The translations under genes and the position numbers were made by a program. From contig JALUAM010000007.1 in assembly GCA_027051095.1 (NCBI GenBank), positions 1 through 64,000 on the forward strand: a DNA stretch of 64,000 nucleotides. Reading direction: 5' to 3'. This document shows, piece after piece, positions 1 through 10,017 of this stretch (position 1 is its first letter; the number at the start of each line of letters is the position of its first letter). The notes under the pieces are model-generated. The model saw only the letters and a program-made list of their open reading frames with translations. It did not search any database and was not told where the DNA came from. This DNA is from Acidilobaceae archaeon (GTDB lineage Archaea > Thermoproteota > Thermoprotei_A > Sulfolobales > Acidilobaceae).

Positions 1-1023
1 GGGGGAGGCCCCTGGAGTAACAGCTACGACTGGCTGGAGTCTAGGAGGCTCAGGGTGGACGAGGCTGCGGTGAGAGCCGACATCGACCTCTCGGCGAGGT
101 TGGCTGCCCTGACGTTCGCGAGGGCACTCCTAGAGGGGGTGACGCTCATAGCTGTTACTGGGAGGCTCGAGGCCAACGTTAAGGGCTGGCTCAGCGTGGG
201 AGGGGCTCCCAGAGCAGTCTTCCTCCCCACGGTAATGGATAAGAAGGGCTGGCCCAGCGTAGAGGAGGTAGCTAGGGCCGCCGAGAGGCTCAGGGGGATG
301 CTAGCCGACGGCCTGGCAAGGATAGGAGTGTTTGTGCACAGTCTGGGCACTGCTAGGCCTGAGACTGTGAGGGCTGCACTCGCCTTCGCAGCGTCTAAGA
401 GGACTGTGCTCGGCATGCACCTCAGCGAGGGCCTACCCGAGGCTGAGAGGCTCAGGGAGGTCCTAGGCCCCGGCCCATACCCGACCAGGATAGTAGCGGT
501 CCACTGCACAGAACCCGAGGACCTCCCGAGGAGCGTGTACTGCGTCTCGTGCCCGGCCAGCAACATGATACTTTACGGTAGGACAAGGCCGACGCTCGAC
601 GGAGTATACGGGTTCGGCAGCGACTGGCCCCTGCTCCTGGGTACCGCCGCGCGCCACGTGAGACTCGCCCTCTCGATATCTCCAAGGAGCGTGTCTATGA
701 CGCTCTACAGGGCGACTACTGGCGGCTACATAGTCTACGAGATGCCCTTCCAGGGGGACTTCGCGGCGTATGATGACAGTCTAGAGAGGGTCCTCGAGGG
801 GAGAGCGAAGCCCGTATACGTCTCCGTGGCTGAGAGGCCCATAGTGGCCGAGGGGAGGCTGCAGCCATGGGGCTACACGCTGGGAGAGGTGGAATCGCTT
901 ATAAGGGACGCCGTGAGAGAGGCATTCGAGAAGCACGGGCTCGGCGATGTAGACCCTAGTGCTGCGGCCGAGGAGGCCCTCAGCGTTGGGAAACGGGTTC
1001 TACTAGAAGCCCCCGCTCTCTAG
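1..1023 (+). CDS. amidohydrolase / chlorohydrolase-like protein (5' truncated by window edge)
   Basis: Open frame continues upstream of listed start 55 to base 1 (GPWSNSYDWLESRRLRVD); HVH..., MHLSEGLPEAERL, VHCTEPEDL, CPASNMILYGRTRPTLDGVYGFGSDWPLL resemble the amidohydrolase core. Confidence 0.75.
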   Translation, partial: GGGPWSNSYDWLESRRLRVDEAAVRADIDLSARLAALTFARALLEGVTLIAVTGRLEANVKGWLSVGGAPRAVFLPTVMDKKGWPSVEEVARAAERLRGMLADGLARIGVFVHSLGTARPETVRAALAFAASKRTVLGMHLSEGLPEAERLREVLGPGPYPTRIVAVHCTEPEDLPRSVYCVSCPASNMILYGRTRPTLDGVYGFGSDWPLLLGTAARHVRLALSISPRSVSMTLYRATTGGYIVYEMPFQGDFAAYDDSLERVLEGRAKPVYVSVAERPIVAEGRLQPWGYTLGEVESLIRDAVREAFEKHGLGDVDPSAAAEEALSVGKRVLLEAPAL

Positions 1024-1327
1024 CTATTTCGGCCACAGCCCTCGACGCCACGGCTAGGTCCGGGGGGCTCCTAGCGGTTATCCTGACCATGAGGCTGCTA
1101 GGCTGTACTAGCGGCAGAGGCTCCCTAACCTCGCTCACATGTATCACTATGAGGGCCCTCTCGCAGGCTACGAGCCCCCAGCTGGGCTGCTCCAGGCTGG
1201 AGCAGGCCCCGAGCCTCTCGGCGGCTAGCCTCTCCCTCAGGGCACCCGGAAGCTCGGCAACAACCCTAGGCAGGTCGCTAAGGTCGGCTACCCTCACTCT
1301 CAGCAGGAGCGTGAGCCACTCACACAT
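980..1327 (-). CDS. hypothetical protein, 115 aa (Pcc1-like small fold possible)
   Basis: ORF overlapping convergently with the amidohydrolase end; compact alpha/beta composition; no firm family. Confidence 0.5.
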   Translation of the reverse strand: MCEWLTLLLRVRVADLSDLPRVVAELPGALRERLAAERLGACSSLEQPSWGLVACERALIVIHVSEVREPLPLVQPSSLMVRITARSPPDLAVASRAVAEIARERGLLVEPVSQR

Positions 1328-1562
1328 CGTCCCACCACTCCAATAGCATCTTGGAGACCCTCTCCCAGGTGGGGTCTTTCAGAAGCCTCCAGGCCCTGTC
1401 AGCCGAGAGCCTTAATCCCATTCTGGCTGCTCTCCTAGCCGCGGAGGCGACTAGCCTCCTACCATCGCTGTTCAAAACTCCTCTCCTATCGAAGTAGCGC
1501 TCCCTCTCATCCAGGACCCTCTTCAGGGCCTCGGCCACGGGGTCCCCTCGCGGGTCAGCCAA
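1320..1562 (-). CDS. hypothetical protein, 80 aa
   Basis: ORF overlapping the start of 980-1327 (minus-strand operon); charged helical sequence. Confidence 0.5.
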   Translation of the reverse strand: MADPRGDPVAEALKRVLDERERYFDRRGVLNSDGRRLVASAARRAARMGLRLSADRAWRLLKDPTWERVSKMLLEWWDDV

Positions 1563-1574
1563 GGCGGCTCCCCC

Positions 1575-2420
1575 TTATATGGCCTTGCCGGCTATGAGTG
1601 CGGCCGCTATCACAGAGTAGATCCCCGCCGTGACGGGGTCAGTGTTTATATTAATAACGTGAAGCTTTAACCCTCTAACCCTGGCGGACAATAACACGTC
1701 CCTGTAGCTCGGCTCCTCGACGCTAGCCATGAAGGCCACGCCCGGCGAGCCGATCTTCGGCGCCTCCTCTAGGGGGGCGGTACGCGTGCCCAGTGCGAGA
1801 GAGAGGTACCTGGCCCCGGCGTAGCCTGTCGGCGTATAGTAGGCGGCTAGCCCGCCTCCCCCCGAGACGGCCTCCCTAGCCTCTTCCAGCTCCCTGCCAT
1901 AGTTCTCCTCCACCCACTCGGCCGCGTCGTCGAGTGACTCAACCTCGGCCCTGAACCTCTCTCTCCTGAACCCCTGCATGTCGGGGACCCAGTGGAGCGC
2001 GGCCAGGGTCATGGCGAGCAGCGGGCTCCTGCTCTCAATCCTGACGTAGCCGGAGCCGAGCTCTCTCAGTCTCTCCTCGTAGGCCGGGTGCAGCCTCGGG
2101 GCCACCACGTAGGCGCTAACCCCCAGGTTGACCGCGGCCTCGACAGCGTGTAGCGCCCTCGTGTCCTTGGGGTCGAGCGTGAACACCACTAACGTGGCGT
2201 CGAAGTCCCTGTATGGCATGAAGTGGAGCGCGGCCTCCGAGGGCCTAGTGTAGACGCTCCTCGAGCCCGAGTGGAGCACGCCCAGGTAGAGCACCCTCGC
2301 GGGGGGCTCTGCGCCCGGCGACGCGGCTACTATCACCTCGCCGGAAAGGCGGGGCCTCTCCGAGGACCTAGCCTCCCTGAGAGCCTCCCTGAACGCCTCC
2401 TTCACGCTAGACGACTGCAT
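1575..2420 (-). CDS. hypothetical protein, SIS/sugar-isomerase-like
   Basis: Long ORF in the minus operon; alternating beta/alpha pattern. Confidence 0.55.
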   Translation of the reverse strand: MQSSSVKEAFREALREARSSERPRLSGEVIVAASPGAEPPARVLYLGVLHSGSRSVYTRPSEAALHFMPYRDFDATLVVFTLDPKDTRALHAVEAAVNLGVSAYVVAPRLHPAYEERLRELGSGYVRIESRSPLLAMTLAALHWVPDMQGFRRERFRAEVESLDDAAEWVEENYGRELEEAREAVSGGGGLAAYYTPTGYAGARYLSLALGTRTAPLEEAPKIGSPGVAFMASVEEPSYRDVLLSARVRGLKLHVININTDPVTAGIYSVIAAALIAGKAI

Positions 2421-3255
2421 GCTCGAGCGCCCTGCAGCAGCTGCACATGCCCGGGTCGGGGTCGCCCTTGAGCTGCGGTATCACCCTGTAGAGTATCTCC
2501 CTGGCTCTCTCAACGTTCTGCTTCATGACCTTCTCGACCTCGGCGGCCGTCACAGGCCTCTCAGCCCACACGTCGTAGTCGGTTACCATGGCCAGGGTGG
2601 CGTAGCACATCTGGGCCTCGCACGCCAGGTTAACCTCGGGCACAAGGGTCATACCTATTATATCGGCCTTGAACACCTCCCTCCACACCCTGCTCTCAGC
2701 TCTAGTGCTAAACCTGGGCCCCTCAATGCAGATGTAGGTGCCCGAGGAGTGGACCGTGTAGCCGAGGCCTCTAGCAGCCTCTATTAGCCTCCTCCTGAGG
2801 TCCTCGCAGAACGGGTCAGCCATGCTTACATGGACCGTGATGGGACCGTCGAAGAACGTGTAGGAGCCCCTGTTCTTGGTCATGTCTATGAACTGGTCGG
2901 GCACTACGAAGTCCCCAGGCCTATAGTCCTCCCTAAGGCTCCCAACAGCGGACACGCTTATAACCCACTTAACCCCCAGAGCCTTCAAAGCCCAGATGTT
3001 AGCCCTATAGTTGATCGCGTGGGGCGGATACCTATGCCCTCTCCCATGCCTGGGAAGAAAGGCCACGCTAACATCGCCAACCCTACCCACTATAATAAAA
3101 TCGCTTGGGTTGCCATAGGGAGTGCTAACCCTTACCTCAACAGGCTCCTCCACAATACCGGGGTCATAGAGCCCCGAGCCGCCAATAATGCCCACGTGAG
3201 CCCTAACACCTTCAGGCCTAACAATACCCCCAAACAACAACCCCAGCCACCACAC
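2407..3255 (-). CDS. mtnP: S-methyl-5'-thioadenosine phosphorylase
   Basis: [32 protein letters not shown]..., [59 protein letters not shown] are MTAP signatures. True start is probably internal. Confidence 0.93.
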   Translation of the reverse strand: MWWLGLLFGGIVRPEGVRAHVGIIGGSGLYDPGIVEEPVEVRVSTPYGNPSDFIIVGRVGDVSVAFLPRHGRGHRYPPHAINYRANIWALKALGVKWVISVSAVGSLREDYRPGDFVVPDQFIDMTKNRGSYTFFDGPITVHVSMADPFCEDLRRRLIEAARGLGYTVHSSGTYICIEGPRFSTRAESRVWREVFKADIIGMTLVPEVNLACEAQMCYATLAMVTDYDVWAERPVTAAEVEKVMKQNVERAREILYRVIPQLKGDPDPGMCSCCRALEHAVV

Positions 3256-3609
3256 CCACTAGCTCCCCCGAGGGCCTAAATCACCTACCTCATCAAAACC
3301 CCTAAGCCTAGAGCCAGCCCGCAAACCAGCCACGCAGCGAAGTCTAGGGTAGGACCTAGCCCCGCCTAGAGACCCCCTCCATCGACTCCCAGGGCCTCCT
3401 ATCCTAGCCGTTCCCGAGACCATAAACTGGGGGGTCAACAATGGGAGGCTAGGGGTAAGACCTGGCGAGCAGCTCTCCACCTACCCTACCTGCAGGGGCC
3501 TAGCTCGCGTGAAAACGCAATCGATCAAAGCGGCTTAGCTTATTTACATTTACATTGAGAGAGTCAACGCTAAACATCGTTTAAATTAGAGGTCAAATTT
3601 GGGGATTGA

Positions 3610-4133
3610 GTAGTGAGTCCTATGCTAGGCTTTATTTTATCCGGTTCTATTACCTCCTTTACCAACCTCTCTACCCTATTTAGGGACTTATCGACGTCCT
3701 TGCTGTCGCACCATCACTTCATAGAAGCATATATGCATGCCGCTAGCTGGCATCCAGGAATCGTGGACCAATCGTGGACCCACTCGCCCAGCTCGCTTTC
3801 AAGCCTTCTCTTCCACTCCAACACCTCCAAGGCTTACTAGGCGCCGCCCCTCCTTCCAGGCGGCATAAGCCTTAACAGCTAGCGCGGCGGCTCCCCAGAC
3901 ATTCTCGGCGGCCTGTCTAATGTTACCCTTAGCAAGCTCCTCCCGGGCCCGCCCAATGAGCACCTGGGCTCCTCTATGTAGGTCTCTGCCCCCTGATCCG
4001 GGTCTACGTGCTGTAGCACTAGGTCTAGAAGTCACTCTTCAACGTTCAGCCCGGCACCTTTAGCTTCTCTCTCGACTCTCTCTGCGACTCTGCGTGGAAG
4101 CCTCAGAGTAAGCACGATTACCTCGGATTACAT
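3610..4133 (-). pseudogene. decayed PaREP1-family (HEPN-like) gene
   Basis: Minus-strand conceptual pieces in family order: M*SEVIVLTLRLPRRVAERVEREAKGAGLNVEE* / LLDLVLQHVDPDQGAETYIE / GAQVLIGRAREELAKGNIRQAAENVWGAAALAVKAYAAWKEGRRL / EVLEWKRRLESELGEWVHDW / WCDSKDVDKSLNRVERLVKEVIEP. Interrupted by in-frame stops and frameshifts. Confidence 0.8.
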
Positions 4134-4556
4134 ATGATTCAAACCCTCGCCTAACTCTAGCATACAGACTCCAGTACGACGTAGTAGCAAGGGCAGTTAA
4201 TCAAACCCCTGGCCCCCTAGACCCTAGATAAAGCTCAGCAGCCATCGGCAACACCTCAACGACCTTTAAAGCGGCGCTTACACAAATCCTCGTCTCCAAC
4301 TTTCTTTCTTAAATATCTACAATAGCCTGCGAGACCGGCCTTATCTAGGTAGCTCTCCAGCATGCCCCAACTCTCGGATATTCCCCATAGCTCAGAGAGC
4401 TAGGTCCTCCAAAGTTAGAGGCGTCTGAGCTGCCTTCACTGCGAAACGTTAATAGGCTAGAGCCAACGCTATACTTCAAGCTCTTAGCCGTGCTACGATG
4501 TGAATGACGCGTGGCGCCAAAGACAGGATATGTGACAGGAGCGGGGGGCCCGGCTG

Positions 4557-4633
<77 letters not shown>

Positions 4634-4698
4634 CCGGCGAGTCTTAGATGCTACCCGGGGCTAAAACCTTGCTCGGCCCCCGGCCTGCTTAGGGCGCC

Positions 4699-4729
4699 GG
4701 CGGCTTCTTCATCAGGGTTCAAAGCCGCC
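4699..4729 (+). promoter_or_regulatory. 8-bp hairpin upstream of rpl13e
   Basis: GGCGGCTT-N15-AAGCCGCC perfect inverted repeat, ~35 nt before the likely ATG (4765). Confidence 0.45.
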
Positions 4730-4764
4730 TAGCGTTGACTCCTATGGGGGCTGGGGGCTGGGGT

Positions 4765-5043
4765 ATGGGTAAGAGGAAGAGGATCCAGTTGCCTGAAGGG
4801 ATTGAGCCTCCCGTGGCTATAGTTAAGAAGCCTAGGCTGAGGAAGCTGGGGCCCATAGACCCTGGTACTAGGCCGGGCAGGGGGTTCAGCCTGGGCGAGC
4901 TAGAGGCTGTGGGGCTAGACCCTAAGAAGGCTATGAAGCTGGGCCTCTACGTAGACAAGAGGAGGAGGAGCGTGCACGAGTGGAACATCCAGGCCCTGAG
5001 GGAGTTCCTGGAGAAGCTAAGGAAGGCTGGGGTCAAGGTGTAG
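4765..5043 (+). CDS. rpl13e: 50S ribosomal protein L13e
   Basis: MGKRKRIQLPEGIEPPVAIVKKPRLRKLGPIDPGTRPGRGFSLGELEAVGLDPKKAMKLGLYVDKRRRSVHEWNIQALREFL. Confidence 0.88.
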   Translation: MGKRKRIQLPEGIEPPVAIVKKPRLRKLGPIDPGTRPGRGFSLGELEAVGLDPKKAMKLGLYVDKRRRSVHEWNIQALREFLEKLRKAGVKV

Positions 5044-5047
5044 GCTC

Positions 5048-6241
5048 TCAGCCAAGGGGCACGCTGCCCGAGAGGGACTCGTAGTCGACTCTGACGACCC
5101 CGACCTCTATTAGCCTAGGCTTCTCCCCTATCCTGGACGCAACAGTTATCCTCCTAGCCTTGTAGTCCACTGAGAGCAGCACGGCGACCTCTACGGAGCC
5201 CCTGGAGTGGGCGGCTGCGAGAAGCCCCCTTTCCCAGCCAGCTCTCACTAGCCTCACGCCGGGCCTCCTCTGGCCCTGGCCCCTCGCAACGATTGCCAGC
5301 CCTATCCCCTCCTGGAGCTCCGCGTAGACTGCGCCCGGCTCCACCTTCCTGGCCTCGTCTAAGGGCACCTCTTCGCCGTGGAACACGGGGGCGCCCCTGA
5401 CCTCAACCTCGTTCAGGCTAAGCCTCCACTCCCTAGCGCCTACGAGCCTCCTAGCCAGGAGCCTGTCCCTATGCGTGCTCCTCTCCTCCCTGCTCTTGCC
5501 CCCGCCGCCCGCGAGCCTCGGCAGGCAGAGGACCTCGACCCCGCTCAGGTCCTCCAGGGCCCTGCAGGACCTACCGCTCATGCCGAGAGCCACCACCAGC
5601 CTAGCCCCCACGGCAAGGGTGAGGGCGGCCTTGGAGTAGAGGCCGCCCCAAGCCTGGACCCAGCCGTCTGTGTCTACCACCAGCCTGTCACCGGCCTCGC
5701 GGGCAAGCCTCGCAGCGCAGGCCAGATACTTCGACTCGGCGGAGCTGGGGGTGAAGGAGCCCACAAAGCAGGGCTTCACAGAGGAGAAGCTCTCGACGAA
5801 CCCAGGCACGACGACGCCACCTGAGGGCTCCGCCAGGGCCTCGAAGCCGGGAGCGAATATCTCGTTCTGCCCTATATCGGCCTCGAGGACCCTACCGCCG
5901 CCCCACTTGTTGAGGATCCAGGCTGCAAGCGTGCTCTTACCCGAGTCTGTCGGGCCCACGACAACGACCCTACCCCTCCCAGAGGCCTCCCTCGCAGCAC
6001 TCTCGTAGGACTCGTAGATCCCGCCTTCCACGGGCTCCAGGCTGCACCCAGACACCTCCGCCCTGGCGCCGCTAGCCCTCAGAAGCGCCGCCCTGCCAGC
6101 AGGTACTATGACGAAGCCCCCCTCGCCGAGGGCGCCGCCTAGGACCTCTAAATCCCCCTCCAAGAGCCTGACGCTACAGGGCCCTCTAGCGAGGAAGAAC
6201 CCCTCCAGCCCGCCCGACACCTTTATACCCCCCACACCCAT
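5048..6241 (-). CDS. Clp1/Grc3-type polynucleotide 5'-kinase
   Basis: Walker A VVVGPTDSGKSTLAAWILNKW; EADIGQNEIFAPG; Clp1_P-like core. Confidence 0.88.
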   Translation of the reverse strand: MGVGGIKVSGGLEGFFLARGPCSVRLLEGDLEVLGGALGEGGFVIVPAGRAALLRASGARAEVSGCSLEPVEGGIYESYESAAREASGRGRVVVVGPTDSGKSTLAAWILNKWGGGRVLEADIGQNEIFAPGFEALAEPSGGVVVPGFVESFSSVKPCFVGSFTPSSAESKYLACAARLAREAGDRLVVDTDGWVQAWGGLYSKAALTLAVGARLVVALGMSGRSCRALEDLSGVEVLCLPRLAGGGGKSREERSTHRDRLLARRLVGAREWRLSLNEVEVRGAPVFHGEEVPLDEARKVEPGAVYAELQEGIGLAIVARGQGQRRPGVRLVRAGWERGLLAAAHSRGSVEVAVLLSVDYKARRITVASRIGEKPRLIEVGVVRVDYESLSGSVPLG

Positions 6242-6258
6242 ATCAGAGGCCTACGGGC

Positions 6259-6335
6259 GCCGCGGTAGTATAGCCTGGCTAGTATGCGGGCCTGTCAAGC
6301 CCGTGACCCGGGTTCAAATCCCGGCCGCGGCGCCA
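6259..6335 (+). tRNA. tRNA-Asp (GUC), encoded CCA
   Basis: GCCGCGGTAGTATAGCCTGGCTAGTATGCGGGCCTGTCAAGCCCGTGACCCGGGTTCAAATCCCGGCCGCGGCGCCA. Confidence 0.97.
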
Positions 6336-6437
6336 TAAACCCTCACCTCCTCCCACCAACATAACCCGCCCATAAACACAGTCTCGGGGGCTTTAAGAAG
6401 AGGAGATAGAGGAAAGCCGAGGTTAAAGAGCCTACAC

Positions 6438-6980
6438 TTACAGGAGGAGACTTCTGTCCGAGTCGATCTTGATGAGGCGTAAGTCCACGTAAGCTATCTT
6501 CTTGGGCCAGAAGTCCAGAATCCTCCTGGTAGCCCCGCATTCGACAACGCTTGCCAGCTTCAGCCCACATATGAGCATGCTACTGGAAGACAGGTACCCG
6601 CCGCTAGAGAGCGTGTACAAGCCGCTGTCAGGCGAAGAAGCCAGGAATATGAGCCCGCTCTTCAGCTCGTCGGCTACAAGGACCGAGCTGAAATCATAGC
6701 TCTTATTGTCGAGTATCAGCTTAAGGCCGACCTGGGCAGCATCAAAGATCCCGTTGGCAGCGATCCTCTCAAGCCTTTCATCAGACACCTTATCGCCTAT
6801 TACGCCGAGAGCAAGGTAGCTAATAAGCTCCTTTATCGAGGAGCCGTTCTCAGCAACATCGCTGCTATTAGGCGGTGAGAGGAGATCATGATCAGGATTA
6901 AGCCTATCTCTATGAGAGCTGTCGCCGCTCTCGAACCCGCTAGCACCCTGTTTATCCGGTCTAAGGCGCATGGCTTTCAA
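6438..6980 (-). CDS. hypothetical protein
   Basis: 180-aa ORF, divergent to the next gene; no recognised family. Confidence 0.5.
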   Translation of the reverse strand: MKAMRLRPDKQGASGFESGDSSHRDRLNPDHDLLSPPNSSDVAENGSSIKELISYLALGVIGDKVSDERLERIAANGIFDAAQVGLKLILDNKSYDFSSVLVADELKSGLIFLASSPDSGLYTLSSGGYLSSSSMLICGLKLASVVECGATRRILDFWPKKIAYVDLRLIKIDSDRSLLL

Positions 6981-7321
6981 ACCCGCTCATACAGGCCCAG
7001 AACCCGCTTGTATAACCCTCGGAAAACCGCCTTTTAACCTTTGTTAACGCTGTGTGAGTTAATCTTATTTAGGGGACAATCTTATAGCATGGCATACCTA
7101 TTAATAATTATATGTATATTTTGATTTATGGGTTTACATGGGGTAGCAAGTGATATAAAATAAAACAATTCTTTTTTTTTTTTTTACAGCAGAGCACCTA
7201 TTTATTATGTATTATACGCGTAGTATTCGTGTTTAATAGAATACTCGATGGTTTTGAATCACAGCTAATATTTATACTCCGAGTCCTTTCAAATCGATAT
7301 AATGGACGGGTAGACAGGGCT

Positions 7322-8146
7322 ATGGGCGCGCGGGGCCAGCTACCACCAGCAAACTTCAACAAGTTTGTAGCCAGCGAGAGCCATTACGTTGACTCGAAGA
7401 GCGAGGCTCTAAGATTAATCGAATCTTTTATTAATAAATTAATCGAGAGTTACCTGCCGGAAAATCTTCTACTCGTGTCTGTATACCTCTACGACGTGGA
7501 GAATAGGTTCAGGGAGGTTAGGGTTTGGCTAGCAGCTGACTCGGCATATATGGTGGTTGCGGGCCAGTGCGGGCTTCTCGATAAGATAGTTATGGAGGCG
7601 TTCACTGTGTCGAAGGAATTCGTGTTCTACGACATACAGGCGCTGTCCAGCCAGGGCTTTAAGGTGGCTAAGCTAGGCCCTGATGAGGTTAGGAGCGCCC
7701 TGGAAGCAGCGCTGAGCCCCTGCAGGGAACCGTCGTGGGAGGGCTCCGCCGCAGGTGCCAGTCCTGAGCCCTCTGCGGCTATCGCAGCCGCAGAGCCGGA
7801 AGAAGCGTTGAAGACAGCGGGCATGTCAGGCATAGAGCACTGCATCAAATCCATGACTATCCTCTACGCTAAGATGGCTAGGGGCGATGTCAGCGTGGAG
7901 GCCAAGGACCCGGTTAACCTGCTTGACTCTACAGGCGTGGTGGTTCTCGGCAGAAGCGGGAGTGACGCTGGGTCTGACTACCTCTGCATAGTGAGTGCTG
8001 GCGAGGAGAATTGCAAGTATAGAATCGTCTGGGTTCTTGGGGGCGAGGAGAGGACGTTCTGTGTCGGGACGAGGGACGACGTGGAGAAAATCATAGGCGA
8101 GGCGGTTAGCAGGGGCTTCCAACTACGCCTCCTGCTGGACTCCTAG
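7322..8146 (+). CDS. hypothetical protein (~274 aa)
   Basis: ATG at 7322 (internal to listed ORF) follows TATA-like aatatttata near 7268. Confidence 0.6.
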   Translation: MGARGQLPPANFNKFVASESHYVDSKSEALRLIESFINKLIESYLPENLLLVSVYLYDVENRFREVRVWLAADSAYMVVAGQCGLLDKIVMEAFTVSKEFVFYDIQALSSQGFKVAKLGPDEVRSALEAALSPCREPSWEGSAAGASPEPSAAIAAAEPEEALKTAGMSGIEHCIKSMTILYAKMARGDVSVEAKDPVNLLDSTGVVVLGRSGSDAGSDYLCIVSAGEENCKYRIVWVLGGEERTFCVGTRDDVEKIIGEAVSRGFQLRLLLDS

Positions 8147-8985
8147 CCCCTGCCCCCTCCGCTCCTCCCGCCTAGCCTGAAGGCTATGTACGAGCCTGCG
8201 AGTAGCCCCAAGACGGCGGCTACTAGGCTCAGCGGGGGTGACTGGGTCAGCAGGAAGGTTAGGCCGCCGGCTATAGCTCCGCCTATCAGGCCCTCGACTG
8301 CTATGAAGCCTGCGGGCGAGGCGGGAGCCGCGGCTTCGGCTTGCTCTTCGCTCTCAGCTCTTACGGGGGCCTGGGATGCCGCGGGAGCCGCAACCTCTAC
8401 GGGCCTGGCGAGCTTAGCCTCAGCAGGCTTCTCGCCGGTGCTGGTCACGTCTACGCCGCAGTTCGGGCAGCTCTTGACTGAGACGTCGTAGCCGCAGACA
8501 GGGCATCTCGGCTCTGTGAAGAGTATTGTGTTCCCGCAGTTCGGGCAGGTGTAGGGCTCCAGCGTGAGGTCGAAGCCGCAGTTGTAGCAGTGATGCCTCT
8601 TCCCCTCAACGTACTCGGCTGCCGTCTTAACGATCCTCTCTATTACGGCTTTATCGCCGTAGGCTAGGAAGAGGAGGCTCCTAGCTCTCGAGACCCCAAC
8701 AGCGGCGCCCTTCTTGGTAACTGCTATTATCCGCTCCCACTCCTCGCCGGTCAAGTCCTTAAGGTATATGTCGCCGGCGAACTCTAGGTCGACCGCGGCA
8801 GCGGCGGCGCTCTCAGCCCTCTCCCTAGGAATATCGCCCTTATAGTCGAGGGGGAACCCCTCGTTCACGACCACTATGTAAGAAACGCCGTGGAGTCTGG
8901 AAAGCTTGCTTGTGAGCCTAGATGCAAGGACCACTATGTCCTCCTGCTGCTCGACACCCCTGCTCTCCCTAGGAGGTTCTGCCAC
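8143..8985 (-). CDS. membrane-anchored multi-zinc-ribbon protein
   Basis: CYNCGFDL...CPNCGN...CPVCGYD...CPNCGVD plus C-terminal hydrophobic hairpin. Confidence 0.72.
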   Translation of the reverse strand: MAEPPRESRGVEQQEDIVVLASRLTSKLSRLHGVSYIVVVNEGFPLDYKGDIPRERAESAAAAAVDLEFAGDIYLKDLTGEEWERIIAVTKKGAAVGVSRARSLLFLAYGDKAVIERIVKTAAEYVEGKRHHCYNCGFDLTLEPYTCPNCGNTILFTEPRCPVCGYDVSVKSCPNCGVDVTSTGEKPAEAKLARPVEVAAPAASQAPVRAESEEQAEAAAPASPAGFIAVEGLIGGAIAGGLTFLLTQSPPLSLVAAVLGLLAGSYIAFRLGGRSGGGRG

Positions 8986-8996
8986 TTCGGCGCCCC

Positions 8997-9527
8997 CTAC
9001 CTGACGATGACTTCTATCACTAAAGGCTCGTCCGGGCTCTTCTGTGGGTTAACCTTAACCCTCACCTGGGCGTCGGGCCTAACCTTCCTTATAGCCTTCC
9101 TAACTATGGCAGCTACTATGAACGACTCAGGGCTTAGCGTGAACGTTATGCCCTTCTTGGCTAGCATAAGGGCTACCGGCTTGAAGATGCTGTCATAGAT
9201 TTTTATTACGTACTTGTCGCCCGTCTTCTCACCGTCAGTGGGGACCTCGACCTCAACCTTCTCGCTTATACCGAGCATCTTAAGGCTCTTAGGTATATCC
9301 TCCTTTAGGTCCTTAATCTCGTGTACTTCGAAGCCTACCTCCTCCAGCAGCTCCTCTAGGAAGTCGCCTATCTCCTTTATCAACAGCTGCGTCATCGCAG
9401 CGGCTCCAGCCCCCAGGGTCTTGTTAAGGGCTATTTGGTACCCGGCTATGATTGCGTTTAAGAGGCCGCTTGGGACCTCAATCTTCTCCTTCAAAGTGAA
9501 CTCTCCTCCACGGAACCCCTCAGACAT
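8997..9527 (-). CDS. hypothetical alpha/beta protein
   Basis: Codirectional with flanking genes; coding-like composition. Confidence 0.6.
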   Translation of the reverse strand: MSEGFRGGEFTLKEKIEVPSGLLNAIIAGYQIALNKTLGAGAAAMTQLLIKEIGDFLEELLEEVGFEVHEIKDLKEDIPKSLKMLGISEKVEVEVPTDGEKTGDKYVIKIYDSIFKPVALMLAKKGITFTLSPESFIVAAIVRKAIRKVRPDAQVRVKVNPQKSPDEPLVIEVIVR

Positions 9528-9547
9528 AGCCCCTCACCCTGGAGGGG

Positions 9548-9913
9548 CTAGAGCATGCCAGCTATCCTTGGGCCCTGCTTCTTGATCTCGTATCTCACCC
9601 TGCCGAGCATCGCCTGGTTCCTGTCAGCCATGACGGCTAGCAGGTGCTCTCCGCCTATGTCCTGTATCAGGAAGTAGTGGCCGGGGAACTCTAGTGTGAG
9701 TATCTCCGGCTTGCCCATCTCCAGCTCGCTACCCAGCTGGTTGACGGAGCCGTAGACCGCGGTGACCATGGCGGCCACGGCGTCGTCCTCTATGTTCATC
9801 GTGCCCGAGGTAACCTTCTCTACCACGAATCCCTCTTTGCTTATCACGAATACAGCGGTTATGCCGGGGGTCCTTATCATCTCGCTAAGGACCCTCTGAA
9901 CCGGGGTAGCCAT
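9548..9913 (-). CDS. Roadblock/LC7-domain protein
   Basis: MATPVQRVLSEMIRTPGITAVFVISKEGFVVEK...DDAVAAMVTAVYGSVNQLGSELEMGKPEILTLEFPGHYFLIQDIGGEHLLAVMAD. Confidence 0.78.
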   Translation of the reverse strand: MATPVQRVLSEMIRTPGITAVFVISKEGFVVEKVTSGTMNIEDDAVAAMVTAVYGSVNQLGSELEMGKPEILTLEFPGHYFLIQDIGGEHLLAVMADRNQAMLGRVRYEIKKQGPRIAGML

Positions 9914-10017
9914 TCCCAACCCCTCCAGGGTTATCCGGGTATAGTAAAACTGGTTCCACCCTATTAAATCATTATGAAGTGCCTGGGGGCTCAGGTTAAA
10001 CATTATGGTTGCAAACG

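Noticed and set aside
2550-2565. gtcacaggcctc resembling the sRNA 5' module
   Set aside because: Lies inside the MTAP coding sequence with no partner stem or D box.
3613-3840. Plus-strand ORF MSPMLGFILSGSITSFTNL...
   Set aside because: It is the antisense of the PaREP1 pseudogene C-terminal part, which has recognisable family sequence on the minus strand.
4640-4735. Minus-strand TGATGA ... CCGA as a C/D sRNA upstream of rpl13e
   Set aside because: Terminal stem is offset from the D box, so no k-turn; the plus-strand hairpin is the better explanation.
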